Assembly (NCBI RefSeq): GCF_004115265.2
Contig: NC_046303.1
Location: 1,260,501-1,324,500, forward strand
DNA: 64,000 nt
Direction: 5' to 3'
From: Rhinolophus ferrumequinum
Taxonomy: Eukaryota; Chordata; Mammalia; Chiroptera; Rhinolophidae
The translations under genes were made by a program, and so were the position numbers. The notes under the pieces are model-generated. The model worked only from the letters and a program-made list of their open reading frames with translations, had not been told where the DNA came from and did no database searches. Numbering within the stretch: the first letter of the stretch is position 1; the number at the start of each line of letters is the position of its first letter. Of this stretch, positions 1 to 11,600 are shown piece by piece.

Positions 1-1022
1 TGGCCTCGCCAGGAACTGGCGTGTTACATGAGAATAGGGAATAGGGTTGTGCCCTTTCTATGGGGAAATAAAGCACTGCGCGTGTTGTGTGATCCGTGTG
101 CATTTATATTCAAGAGTATAAATGATCGGCAGTCCTGCATAGCCCGAGAGGAACATCGCAAGGGCTCAAAATGAACGAAGGAAGAAGCAAGCAGAAGGGC
201 CTGGGGTCTGGGCGATGACCACTTGGCCGGGGTAACTCGGTTCCCCGCTCACTGAGGTGTCAATGCAGAAACTCGGGCTCCTGCCCCCACCAGAATTGCT
301 GACCTCTCGTCTAGGCGGCCACACACTGCTGTTCCCTATTTCACCTTTAGCTTTCACCTTGATCAACAACAGCAGCTGGCCCAGAGCATGTCTGTTCCTT
401 CCTTCCGACTGCAAGCGGGACGCTGTCGCCATAACTCCCTGGACCTCATTAAACCTTCCTATTAATGCTGCTTCCCTCCACAGACCCAGGATTATTTTTT
501 TTTTCCTTATTGCAATCTTTGCAGCCTTTTTAGAAAGTTTCTGCCAGAAAGCTGGCCTTTTGGTGACTGGCACAGGACTACACTTTGAAAGAGCTGACAT
601 TGATGCGGGTGCAGGACTCGCGTTCAGGGACCAGAGCCAGTGTCCCGGGGCTGGGCAGCGGGCGGCCTCCTCCGACTCCGTGGTCGCCGTCCTGCCACCG
701 GCCTCGGAGGTGCTGCTCACCCTGTCAGCTCAGCTCAGCGTCTTTGTGTCAGCGGAGACTTTTCAACGCATGCAGGCCACAGACGACCTTCTGACAGAAG
801 GGCGCTCAGCCCGTCCGCCGCCACCAGGGGGAGCCGTGGTCCAGCTGTGTGACGTGCCTGCGGGGACAGCCGCGCGCTACTGTCACGCAGACTTCATCAA
901 AAGCTTTACAAATACGTGCAGAAATACGCGGTTTTTAAATTGAAAATTAACGGTTACGGTTTCTAATTTATAAAATGCCCCCTTATCTGTCTCTCACTGC
1001 GTTGCTTTGCTTTGCTTTGCAG
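1..1022. other. Probable last intron of C7orf57, no exon identified
   Basis: This stretch precedes the terminal exon of C7orf57 and is most likely intronic. Open frames run through the GC-rich part at about 590-850, but none resembles the remembered C7orf57 protein beyond a few residues, and none ends at a good donor in the phase the last exon needs. A pyrimidine-rich run followed by CAG near 495-524 looks like a 3' splice site, but no convincing exon follows. The last intron ends in a short TTTGC repeat just before the AG at 1021-1022. Confidence 0.4.
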
Positions 1023-1069
1023 GCCCAGCAGCGTCGCCATCGGCATCGACGCCTGCGAAACTCAAATAA
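1023..1069 (+). CDS. C7orf57: C7orf57 homologue, terminal coding exon
   Basis: After the pyrimidine-rich acceptor ending at 1022, the frame that uses the first two bases to finish a split serine codon reads PAASPSASTPAKLK and then stop (TAA 1067-1069). Human C7orf57 ends in a very similar tail, SVSASTPAELK by memory, and lies directly upstream of UPP1 on the same strand, as here. The protein is a poorly characterised, mostly disordered protein of about 295 residues in human, and I assign no function. Earlier exons lie outside the window or were not recognised. The match is short, so the call rests on the matching tail, the splice phase and synteny together. Confidence 0.72.
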
Positions 1070-1070
1070 A
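1065..1070 (+). terminator. AATAAA hexamer overlapping the C7orf57 stop codon
   Basis: The canonical poly(A) signal hexamer contains the TAA stop codon at 1067-1069. If used, the 3' UTR would be only about 10-30 bases. A second canonical hexamer lies at 2059-2064. Confidence 0.4.
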
Positions 1071-2085
1071 CCCCGACACCTACACAGAGGGCGCCAGGGT
1101 CGCCGTCTGACGGCTACCTGTGACCCGGCTGGGTTTCAGCTCTCTCTGTGAGGCTCCCGCTGTGCTTGTGAACATAGATTCTTACGCAAGAATTCGTCTT
1201 AGAACAGACTGTCGTCACCGTGGCTTAGATGGTACAAGTGTTGGGTTTGGCTTCTTGCATTTGTCTGGATGTTAAGTCGCTGTACCTCGCTGGCCTGGGA
1301 CGCCCCGGGTCTTAGAAGCAGCCACTGCCTCCCGGTCACCGGCTGGCATCACCCCCTCCTGTGGGCCCCTCCGTGGGTGATATTCCCATTGGAATCCATT
1401 GATTACACTCTTAACCAGAAGAAACTCACAGCCTTTTCTGTGTTTGCTCCTGTAATCTCGGCAGAAAAAAGTTTTCTGTTATGAAAAATCTTTAATTCCA
1501 GAATATTGTGATCTAGTTTATATTAAGAAAAAGATTAATTTATTATGCTTTGAAGTTTTAAACATTTAATATAAAAAACATTGAAGCATTTGCTAGTTTT
1601 AAATTTTCGCTAACTTTTTTTTGCATAGACTGAAATCCATATTAAAGATTTACGTTTCGTCCTTTAAGTAAAAATATGTGAATTTTAATTTTTAATTTAG
1701 TCTTCACAAAATTGTTTAATCATCAGACTGAATTTTCTTGTTTCATAAATTTTGTTACTGTTTATATGTAAGTAAATAGCATTAAAATGTGGTTTTGTAT
1801 TTTGTGCACTTAATTCAATAGTAAAGTAATAATTTTCTGCTGGAATATTTTCAGGAAGCCAAATAAGATCACAGATATTTTAGCATCTTTCCCAGAGTAA
1901 ACTTATCATGCCTTTGCTCACCTAAAATATAGAAGTTTTAAGTTAGTTCTTTAAATGAGATACTTAATTGAGCACATGTCTCTATGTTGTTTGATCAGAC
2001 AGACAGTAGTGTGGGGAATATATGCGATAGGAAAAGGTGTGAATGGCTATATGTATTGAATAAAAAGAATATAGCATTATTGTAA
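1070..2085 (+). other. Possible C7orf57 3' UTR ending at a second poly(A) signal
   Basis: The kilobase after the stop becomes strongly AT-rich from about 1490 and carries an AATAAA at 2059-2064, which is compatible with a long alternative 3' UTR. Nothing in the sequence proves it is transcribed. No other gene is seen here. Confidence 0.3.
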
Positions 2086-2089
2086 GACG

Positions 2090-3115
2090 TTTATTTTTTT
2101 CCTCTTTTCTTCTTTCCCTCCTCTTTCTTCCTCTACCTCAATTCTAAATTCATTCTCAACGTCCTCATCCTAAGAAAAAATCCTCAGTAGCTTACAGCTC
2201 TTTATCAGTAGCTTACAACTCTTTAATTCTTTTTAGGTTGTTAGACTAAGAGACACCCGAGGTTTAGGGAGAGGACAAAATTGGGAGTACACTCCTGTGA
2301 TCAGATCTTGGCTCCATGTAGGGCAGCCAGGGTCCATTATTACTGAAAAAGCCAGTCCTGCAATGAAATTTCTGCTCATAAAATACAACAAACATATTAT
2401 GAAAACAAAAACTTACAAATTCCATGCAATTATTCCAAAGTAAGTGATTTGCTTCCAAAAGATAAAAATATTGAAGATTGTGCTAAATATAAATTGTCAG
2501 TTAAAACCCGCAAAAACCCTGTTTAGTTCAATACGAGTTTTATACTGTGTGTGCCTGCGTGTACACTCACATCCTCTCAGGTTCTGACATTTCTGTGGAG
2601 GCACCTGGCAACCTCACCTCACCACAACCTTCGCTCCCAGAGCTTGGCTCTGAGCCCATTTTCCTCCTATGGAACATGGAGATAATTCCCAGCCAGGGCA
2701 TTAATCAGAGTCAAGTTCCTAACATGATGCCTGACTAATCGTCCTCTCCTTCAGCTTTGGGAAGCCGGGGCTCTCTGGGGTGTTGGTTTGCCCATAAAGC
2801 AAGGCGCAGGCATATGTGGGAAAGCCAGCATCCCTGGAGAAAGCTGAGATTTGAACCGCTGTTACCGGTAATGTTCTCTTTTGCACTGAGCCCGGTGATG
2901 TGCGTGACGTGGGCTCGAGGCCAAGCTGAGAAAGGTAAAGCAGAAGGCGGTAGTGGACCAGGGGAAAGACAAGAGGAAATAGCTTCAAGGAGGACAATGC
3001 AGAACAGTACCGACCATAGGTGTAAAGCAAAAGGGAAAAGTAGAAATAGCTGTCGGAAATGAGAACGGCTATGGAAAAGAAGAAGATACTTCACACCCCA
3101 AGGGTGGGCTTACTG
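2090..3115. other. Intergenic DNA, nothing recognised
   Basis: A pyrimidine-rich run (about 2092-2140) is followed by moderately AT-rich unique sequence. The short open frames on both strands lack recognisable domains or splice context. Confidence 0.5.
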
Positions 3116-3119
3116 GGGT

Positions 3120-3895
3120 CCCACAAAGCATCTTTAAAAATTGGCTGAATTGTACATGAAAAAACAGCAGAAAGTCCAGATCGGGTCACTGGTGAATTCT
3201 ACCAGACATTTAAGGAAGAAATAATACCAATTCTCAACATCTTCTTCCAGAAGATAGAGACCGAGAGAATAATTCCTAACTCACTTATGAGGTCCACGTT
3301 ATCTGGATACCAAAACCAGACAAAGACATAATTGCCCCAAACTTGGAAACTACCAAGATGTCCGTCAGTAGGTGATGGATAAACTATGATCCATCCTGGC
3401 GATGGAACATTACTCAACACTAAAAAGAGATGAACTATCAGACCATGAGAAGACCTGGAGGAACCTTAAATGCATGTTACTAAGTGAATGCAGCCAATCT
3501 GAAAAGGCTGCATACTGTAGGAGTCCAACTATGTAACATTCTAGAAAAGGCAAAACTATGAGACAGTAAAAAGGTTGGTGGTCGCCAGGGGCTGGGGGGA
3601 GGGATGAATGGGACCCCAGGACGTTCAGGGCAGTGAACACACTTGGTAGGATACCAATGACAGACACGTCAGGATACATCTGTGCAAACCCATAAAATGT
3701 GCCCCACCCAGAGTAAGCCCTGTGGGGGGCTATGCAGTGTCAATGTAGGTTTGTTCATTGTAACAAATGTACCTCTTTGGTGGGGACATTGTTAAGGGGG
3801 AGGACACGTAGATGTGCAGGCGGGGGTGTGGAACTCTGCTTTCTACTCAATTTTGCTGTGAATCTAAAACTGCTGTAAAAGATAGTCTGCTAAAA
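3120..3895 (+). mobile_element. L1 fragment: ORF2 piece and 3' end
   Basis: At about 3190-3345 the + strand encodes FYQTFKEEIIPILN followed by FFQKIETERIIPNSL, a degenerate match to part of L1 ORF2. After an internal jump, 3345-3890 matches an L1M-type 3' end: the typical stretches for the last part of ORF2 and the 3' UTR are present (gaaccttaaatgcatgttac, attctagaaaaggcaaaact, tcaattttgctgtgaatcta). It ends in an A-rich tail. The element is 5'-truncated, internally deleted and old. Confidence 0.85.
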
Positions 3896-4032
3896 AATGA
3901 GAAAAAGTCAAAATATTGTCTGTGTAGGAAATATTGTCTCCTCCTGTGTCTCTACTGCTCCCTCCTCTACTACTTGGAATGCTTTACTTCTGACTCTTCT
4001 GACCGTCAAATGTGTTGGGGTTTATCCCCCAA

Positions 4033-4560
4033 CAAGCAATTGTGAGACACCAGCTGGGTGACGTACAATGTTCACTCGCTTCTGACACTCTACCCAGGTA
4101 GCATCGGATCCCACAGGTGAGGGGCTCAGAACCACACATGACCCCACCCCATTTCAGATGCCAACCACAAGGCCAGGTTGTCAGCTGTCCTTGTCACCAA
4201 CTGGTTATAAATGGGGGTGCCCACAAGCCCTCCTCAGGTTTGATTAGTTTGCTGAAGAAGCTCACAGAGTTCAGGGAAACAGTCCCTTGTGTGTATCAGT
4301 TTGTTCTCAAAGGGTGTGACGAAGGATACAGATGAACATCTAGATGGAAGAGATGCTTAGGGAGAGGGCAATGGGGAGGGTGGCAAGCTGGGCATGTCCC
4401 TCGGCCCCCACCTCCACGTGCTCACCAACCTGGAAGCTCTCTGAAACCCCTCCTTCGGGGGTTTTTCGGGAAGCTGCTTCCTGTAGTCATGACCAACCCT
4501 GACCTCCATTTCCAGCCCCGCTCCCCTCTCTGGACAATGGTGGGGACGGGGCAGAAAAAT
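4033..4560 (+). repeat. Old interspersed repeat, family not assigned
   Basis: This stretch shares an ordered series of phrases with 12482-12900 in the same orientation: a start like acaccagctggg, then cacagagttcagggaaac or its relative, then agatggaagag, then cctccacgtg and ccaacctggaagctctc. The two copies are clearly members of one dispersed family. I recall a similar consensus, probably an old LTR-type element, but cannot name it reliably. It looks broken and ancient. Confidence 0.6.
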
Positions 4561-4989
4561 TCCAAGCTCCTAATCGCCGCTTATATGTAAAGGATAAATA
4601 TTTGAACATCGAGGAGACAGAAATCACGACTACAGGAGAAATACACAATTTCAACGTAGGAAACAAAGATATAAAAATTGTTTAAGATTTTGCTTAATGA
4701 ATTTGGGGGGACCCAAACATTCAGTCCTTAACACTAAGGGGACAGGGGGGATGTTCACTAAACTGACTCAGCAGGATTTTTGCTAACTTTGGACCCAGAA
4801 GGCAGAACCCAGGGTGGGGCCCAGTCAGGAGGAAGACTCAGAGGAGCCTGACCCAAGTTTGGCCCAAGGAGAGAGTCTATGTCAGGATCCAAACTGATCT
4901 AAAGCTTTAAGGCATTCCCTAGCCAAAACCCCAGCCATAGACAGGCTTACCTAAAGTTTCTATGGAAATTTCTATGGAACAGCTAAGCC

Positions 4990-6145
4990 ATCTTAACACA
5001 GAAGAATCAAGTAGGGAAGTCACTGCACCCAATATAAAAGTCTACTGTGTCATTTACAGTAATCAAAACAGTACAATATTGACACACAGATGACTAGAAC
5101 AGAATAGAAAACCCAGAAACACCCACACAAACATGCTCAGCTAACTCTGACAAAGGTACAAAAGCACTTCCATGGAGGAACAATGGCCTTTTCAAGAAAT
5201 GGTGCTGGACCCTTGGACAGGCAAAGGCAAAAACAAGAAACAAAAAAACAACTTCACCCAACCATCATACCTAAAAATGAATCATTAACTTAGATGTAAA
5301 ACATAAAACTTTTAGGAAAAAAACATGGAGAAAATCCTGAGGAATCTGAGGAAAAGAGATCTTAGCCGTGATGACGAAAGCATGACCTATAAAAGGGAAA
5401 ACTGATAAATCAATCTCATCAAAATTAAAAACAATTCCTTTTGAAAGCTCAGATGAAGACTATAAATAGACAAACTACAAACTGGAAAAAATATATGCAA
5501 ACAATATATCCAACAAAGAACTTGTATCTAGAACACACAAAGAACTTTTAAATTCCACAAGAATAGCAAAAAAACAAGCAATGCAATTGGAAAATGGGGG
5601 ACAGGCGTGAACACAAACTTCACCAGAGGGTGTACAGATGTCGGCAACACCTCCGACGTGCTCAGCAGCACGGCCCTCGGGACGTGCCCACGGAGAGCAC
5701 CGTGAGACCTCGGCACGCCACGAGCAGAGATGACGACGAGCTCTGGTGAGGGTGCGGGCAAACGGCCTGGCATCCACGGCTGTGGGAACATAAACACGAC
5801 AGCCGCTCTGGGAAACCGGCAGTTTCTGATAAGAGCAAATGTGCAATTACCATACAACCCTCTTGGCAATAACACTCTTGGCATTTATCCCGGATAAATG
5901 AACAGTGTGTTCCCACAAAAACCTGTACATTACCTTTCACAGCAGCTCTATTCTTAAGAGCTTAAGGCTGGAAACAGCCTAGATTGTGCCAGCATGTGAA
6001 CGGTTAAGCAGTGTCACATCCATGTCATGGGATACAGCTCAGCAACCACTGTTAGATGCCATGTGGACGGCTCTCTCGGGAATTCTGCTGAGTGAGAAAA
6101 TCTCCTTCACAGGCCCTCTCCTCGTATCATCCCCTTGGGGTAGGA
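4990..6145 (+). mobile_element. L1 fragment: 3' part of ORF2 and 3' UTR
   Basis: The + strand follows the familiar L1 ORF2 C-terminal order: a stretch around acagatgactagaacagaat, then ttcaagaaatggtgctggac, then aaaattaaaaacaattcctt, then the late ORF2 and 3' region up to about 6145. The copy is highly diverged with many interruptions. Its segment at about 5600-5830 is unusually rich in CpG for an old L1. Confidence 0.8.
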
Positions 6146-6149
6146 ATTT

Positions 6150-7900
6150 GGGGTGGGGGGATGCAGACATTCACACCACAGCAAACATCAGTACATACAG
6201 TTCACAATTTTCTCAGTAAAAAAATGAGTTAAAAACTTGCAGTGGGGCAGTGGTCTGAATTTCAGGGGTGGGGCACTGGGAGGGGCCTGGGGGTCAGGCC
6301 CGCTCTCATGGAGATGACCTTCCAGTTGGTCTAAGTAAGGAAGGAGGGGACGCTCTGGCATGAGTGTCCCGTCAGTGAACGGGCCTGAGCTGAATTCAGT
6401 GTGTGCAGGGAACACATGGATGGAGAGGCATGGGGGACAGGCCATCTGTACGCCCTCCACCCTCCAGTTCCCAGGGCTTCTCTGTTCCCTGAGCTGGTCC
6501 CCTGATGCACTTCCCAAAAATGACTGGCCCGTCCTCGTGTATGCCAGCACACTTTTGTGGGTGGCAACCGCACCTGAATTTTACAAAAGCAGCCATCACA
6601 GCAGTGTCGGGGGTCCTGGCCAGTTCTGTGTGATGAGTGACAGCTGGAGGGAAACTAGCTTGACGAGAACGTGCCAGTCATACCACATTCTGACCTGAGG
6701 CTCTGCTGCAGAACCGGCATCGCTCCATCTGATACACGGAGCTCCAGTGGGCTCCAGTAACTTGCAGACCACCAACAGCTGCAAGCTGCAAGGCCAAGGA
6801 CGTCAGATATCATGGGAAGCCACCACGAGCTGAGCATCAGGAAGTTCACTGCTCATTCCTGGTGCAACGGTGAAGACTCCACGTGAGACAGAAGGAAAGC
6901 AGTCAGGTAGAGAGGGTGTGCAAACCACGTGCAGATGGGGGAGGGGCAACACGGGGTAGAATGACTCTGCGGGTCCTCGACTGTCCTCTGCATTTGGTCC
7001 CCAGACTGGACAATTCCCCGAGGCCCTGCACCTGCCTGCATCCGGCTAGCCCACTCCTGCAGGAGAAGACCGAGAGGGCAGGAACACGTCAGCTGCCCGC
7101 ATCCATCTGGCGCCCGTGGCCACTTGCGACTGTTCCTTCTGTGTGTGATCCTCAGGTACCTGCCCCCCACAGGCCATGTGGGGGTGCTTTCCTCCTCCAA
7201 TCTGTCTCATTAACCATCCAAACCCTGGTTGTGCCCACTACATTGGTTCATGACCTACTGATGGGATGCTGGCACTCTGAAAAACAGTTCTTGGAAGGTT
7301 TTCCGTATCCGAGTGGTGTTCTAGGAAGCAAGGCACCCTGGACCAGAAAGGGACCGGGAGGTGGGGAGTGGGCCAAAGCAGCAGACAAGAAGCCTCAGCT
7401 CATACATCCCAAATATTCCCAGCATTGGCAGAATTCCAGGCGTTTGGAATTTCTCTGGGTCCTGGAGCCCGACAGGGGAGGGTGTCATGATTTGGTGTGG
7501 TTGGGCCTTGGCCAAGCGATCAATTTTCTGTGAGACCTCTCAGAGTACCCCCTCCCCGCCCCCCCAAGGAGTCAAAGCCCCAGGGTGGCCTGGCCGGTGA
7601 CAGACTGGGTCCTGGGCTGAATATCTGCCTGTAGCAGCTGCTGCAGGAGGTGGCCTATTGGGGGTTGTGTTTCCAGGTGTGGTTTAAAAATGGCCAGACA
7701 TAATTTTGTTCCCAGTCTGTCACATTTACAGCGTTCTAACTTGACAAGTAAGTCTTCAGTATTTGATTTTCCAGTTCATGTGCAGCCTTTTGGAAGTGAA
7801 AGAAAAAGAGCCCTTAATGTCCTTGAGGCCCAGGCCACTGTTGTCCCCTTCCCCAGGGAGGCTCCTGGAGGGCAGTGCCAGCAAGCGGTCGGTGAGCAGT
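6150..7900. other. Intergenic DNA upstream of UPP1, nothing recognised
   Basis: This is moderately GC-rich sequence with several overlapping open frames of 60-216 codons on both strands. None shows a recognisable domain, and they are best explained by base composition. Confidence 0.5.
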
Positions 7901-7944
7901 CGGGTTGGGCAGTTCTGAGGTCACAGCCGGTGACTCTGAATGGA

Positions 7945-7957
7945 TGAGTCACTTCCT
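7945..7957 (+). promoter_or_regulatory. AP-1 site abutting an ETS core
   Basis: TGAGTCA at 7945-7951 is a perfect AP-1 element, immediately followed by CTTCCT (an inverted ETS core) at 7952-7957. The pair lies about 750 bases upstream of the UPP1 exon 1 donor, at the edge of the CpG island. Confidence 0.4.
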
Positions 7958-8166
7958 CTCCCCACACCGGCGGCTCCCGGCTTTCCGCCAGCTACCGGGA
8001 ACTCCGGGGCCAGGAAAGTCCCAGAAACACGGCCCAACAGGGCAACTGAGCCCGGAGAGGTCAGGGGGACCGCAGGAGGTGGCCCGGCCCCCATTTCTGA
8101 CCCCCGCTTTGGCTGGCTCCACATTCCTCGGCACTTTCTCTCCGCCGGTCCCTCTCCTGCTCGGGG

Positions 8167-8382
8167 CGGGGGACACCCCCAGACCGACCAGTGCTCCACG
8201 CGCGGGGGACACCCCCAGACCGACCAGTGCTCCACGCGCGGGGGACACCACCAGACCGACCAGTGCTCCACGCGCGGGGGACACCCCCAGACCGACCAGT
8301 GCTCCACGCGCGGGGGACACCCCCAGACCGACCAGTGCTCCACGCGCGGGGGACACCCCCAGACCGACCAGTGCTCCACGCT
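8167..8382. repeat. Minisatellite, six tandem 36-bp units
   Basis: Six head-to-tail copies of a GC- and CpG-rich 36-base unit begin at 8167, 8203, 8239, 8275, 8311 and 8347. Copies differ by very little: one C-to-A change in unit 3 and the final base of unit 6. Because 36 is a multiple of three, the array keeps open frames on both strands, which creates artefactual ORFs of up to 300 codons. It sits inside the UPP1 CpG island a few hundred bases from the probable first exon. Confidence 0.97.
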
Positions 8383-8559
8383 AGCGGCAGCCGCGGGTGG
8401 TCAGTCAGCCTGCCCCCAAGACTCCGTGCTGTCGGTGCTGTGCGTGGGGAGGAAGAGACTGAGTGGGTGGTTCCTAGTACCGCCAGGGGCTGGGTTTTTC
8501 TACAACGAAACAAAAGCGGGCGGGGAGCGGGCGGGGCGGCCAGGGGCCGGTGGGTGGGC

Positions 8560-8697
8560 GGAGAGGGCTTCGCTGGCACTTGGATCCGAAATTGTCGCTC
8601 GTGGTTACCTCCGCGCTTCCGAGAGCCGCGCGTTCCTCGGCTCCCGCGAGGTCTTTGTCGCCAGTGGCGCGCGAAGCTGACGAAGCTCGGGTAGCAG
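8560..8697 (+). other. UPP1: Probable UPP1 untranslated exon 1
   Basis: The 3' boundary is supported by a strong donor, GTAGCAG followed by GTGAGT at 8698, in the middle of the CpG island. The 5' end is not defined by the sequence and is given only roughly. The UPP1 coding start lies in the next exon, which begins at 14119, so this exon would be 5' UTR, as in human and mouse UPP1. Confidence 0.5.
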
Positions 8698-11600
8698 GTG
8701 AGTGTCCGCGGCCCGGTGACGTGACTCCGGCTCGCGTAGACCCGGCCATTTGCTGGAAGGATGTGCGGGGAGCGGGCGGGGACGCGGGAGCCTGGAGAAG
8801 GGAGCGGACGCGGGAGGATGCTCTGGGAGCCAGGCGCCGTCCTCACGTCCGACCCCCGCCGGCTGTTCTCGCGTCCAGTGCTGCGGCCCCCACAGCCAGG
8901 CTCCACCCGGTGCAGGCGGAGCAGGCAGGTTGGGCTCCCGCAGCCCAAACCGGGCGGGAACACCTAGAACCCTCCCTTTTCATGTGGGGAGTAAATTACA
9001 TTTTGGAGAACGGTTGTTTCGCAAACTTGCAAAGTTCAAATGGACCCAAAAATATGTTGAGCCAACATTTACCAAAGTGTTCCGGCATAAAATACTGGTA
9101 GCTCAAATGAGAAGCTTTATGGTCATAAATTATATGACACGAATATAATTTGTGCAGTGCAGGGTCCTTTTATAATTCTTGTATATGGTATACTGTCCTT
9201 GGACCTGAAAAAGCCTCGAGAGGAGAACCGGGTGCAGCCTCACCGCTGTGCCCAGATCTCCCTCCCAGGTCAGTTCATGGCCGGGAGACTCAAAGTCTCC
9301 CTGGAACTGGCCTGTCTTGGACCGGCCACGCTGGAGGTCACAGGCTGCTCTCCTTGGAGGGCGAGTTACAGAGAAACCCTGTCTGAAATGCCAAGTAGAA
9401 GGGGCTGTCTGGTAAGGCCATGGGGACAGCCTGGGGTCCGTGACCTTTCCCTCCGCACATCCCTCACATCCCTCGTGGTTTCCCTCCTTCCTTCCTTACC
9501 CGCCCACCCCTGCCCTGAGGCCTGGCCTCTCTGGCTCATTGACACCCTTCCTGAGTCTTCTGTGTTTAGGAGACCTTTGGTTCCATTCATTGGCTGTGAG
9601 CTTGGCTTTTAAAAGATTTGCGATTTCCTTGCATAGATAGAATGTCTTCACCTGCGTTCCCATCCCCTGTCCATCCCTCCCAGGACTGACCATTGTGTGC
9701 CCCACTGCTCACTTTGCAGGGCCATCATCTTCTGTGATTACTTTTCCCTCTTCCGAAGCGGAGTGGACCCAATTCTCTGCATAAGCCTCTTGACTGCAGG
9801 CTGCTTTCTTTCAGCAATGGCTTGCTGGTTGCAAATGATATTCTTCCATCCAGTACTTTCAGCAGTGGTGGTGGCCACTGAAGTAACACTGAAGTTAAAA
9901 AGGATAAATTAGTTTTTCTTTACATTGGTTTTTGTACAAGTCGACTTTTTTTGTAGTCTTTACTGATCATAAAGTTAATACAAGCTCATTGTAAAAAATA
10001 CCAAAACAAACAACCAAACTTGTAACAGAAAATGAATGAAATTTCTAACTTCTGCTTCTCCCTGAAGGTAAACACTCATCATTTCTCCTTCTCACTCTTT
10101 TCTATACACACACATATTCACTTTTGAAGTATGTTCATTCAAAATGTTACAAATGTTTAGGTACCAAGCTATTTACACAAAATAATCTGCCTACCTAATT
10201 TTTATTTTAATGGGTTATATTAAAAGAAACAAATTTAACTGTAAAAAGGCTGAAAGTCTTCTTAAAAGAAAAGGTTTATCAGGCTATTGCTTTAAAAAAA
10301 AAGATAAACAACGGAGGAGGCTGAGCCACCAACTGTGTGGCTAGGTAGGAAAGACTGCATGTCCTGCATGTCCTTCTGCCGTCACGTTGCTGGGGGGGAC
10401 GGGGACGACGACACGACGACAATATGATGTCAGCCGACCTGAAAGCACTTCCAAGAGCCGTAGACAAAGCGGCCGGGAAGGTGGGGGCTCCTTCTGGGGT
10501 AGGCCTGTGGAAACATGAGCTCCTGGGGGTCCACCGAGCTTGGCTATTCTCTCCTGGAAAGAGCCACCGGACGTTAATCCTAAATTCCAACAGATACCTG
10601 GAACACAGGCAGTCTTTTGTCAGAGCTGGTCCACAGCTCTTAACAGGCTAACTGTTCCACCGCTTTTTGTCACTCTCCTGCCGCTGTAATTTTAATTTAG
10701 AACATCTCAGAATTTTTTTTCTTGTCAGTTAAAACTAAAAACAAAACAACTGAGGTTTTCTCTTTTGTTTTAACAAATTGGATCTGCGACAGGTGGGGAT
10801 GTCCCAGGTGCTCACAGCAGAGGTTCCTCCCTGAGGGGCCTGGGGGGGAGCCCCAGGCAGGGAAACCCTCTTGTTGTGGAGAGAATGTGCCCTGGAGAGG
10901 CCAGCAAGGGGAGGCTTATCTTCAGGACATGTGACTACCTTCCCCCCCTTCCCTCAGTGTGAAGCTTGCGTATCATGGTCCAGTGTCAGAAGAAATGTTT
11001 CCTAACAGGCTCCCGCTGACTTCGTGCTCAGGTGTCAGGTCCAGCGTCACCTTCTGAGGTGTTGGCTGGGCTTTAGAACAGCTGTGGGTTCTCCTGGAAG
11101 CTCTGTCTCAGGACACAGAGCACACAGTGTCACAGCTGACACCCAGTGCTCACGCTGCTCACAGGTGAGACTTCTGAATGACAGAGACTTCATCAGTGCT
11201 TTCACAGAGACTGGCCCCGCCATCCTTTCCCTCCCTGATGTCCTCTGTGGTTTCAGTCCTGGGCTTCTCTCAGTTGTTGGTCCCAGGTTTGCGGGGCCCC
11301 TAATTCCCACCCACCCTGTTTCTCCCACCTGGTGTCATCCCACATTTCACTAGGTGCTTTGTGCTCTGACTCAGGGTTCATTTCCCCCCTGGGGTGATGC
11401 CCTCAGCCACCTTATGCAGGAACCGGGATGCGTCAGACGGAATGTCCCACCTCATAGCCTGGCCTAGGAACCGGGAAGACACAGGCGGCCCTGACAGCCC
11501 CCCGCTGGCACCCCCTTCAGTCAGTCAGCCCAGACTATGCCCGGCCTGCGGAGGAAAAACTTCTGTCTTCTAGGATTCAGTTTGTCCAGGACTGCAAATA

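Larger units (their letters stand above)
7900..8960 (+). promoter_or_regulatory. CpG island / UPP1 promoter region
   Basis: GC and CpG content rise sharply here. There are several Sp1-type GC boxes, for example around 8161-8172 and the run of GGGCGGGG-like words at 8518-8540, and no obvious TATA box. The island contains a minisatellite and ends beyond a good splice donor at 8698. Its position upstream of the UPP1 coding exons makes it the likely UPP1 promoter. Confidence 0.75.

Noticed and set aside
585-794. Possible penultimate C7orf57 exon, because the frame reads GTRASVPG, similar to TSRASVL of the human protein
   Set aside because: The match covers about five residues, it is followed by unrelated sequence, and no donor with the phase required by the terminal exon is evident.
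3120-6145. Could the two neighbouring sense L1 pieces be one active L1?
   Set aside because: Both are 5'-truncated, highly diverged and separately ended; the first already has its own 3' end and A-rich tail. Neither has coding capacity.
8061-8963. A 300-codon minus-strand open frame, and several plus-strand frames, through the UPP1 CpG island
   Set aside because: The 36-bp minisatellite is a multiple of three and stop-free in several frames. The rest is low-stop CpG-rich sequence. There is no domain, and the frame lies in the promoter of a plus-strand gene.
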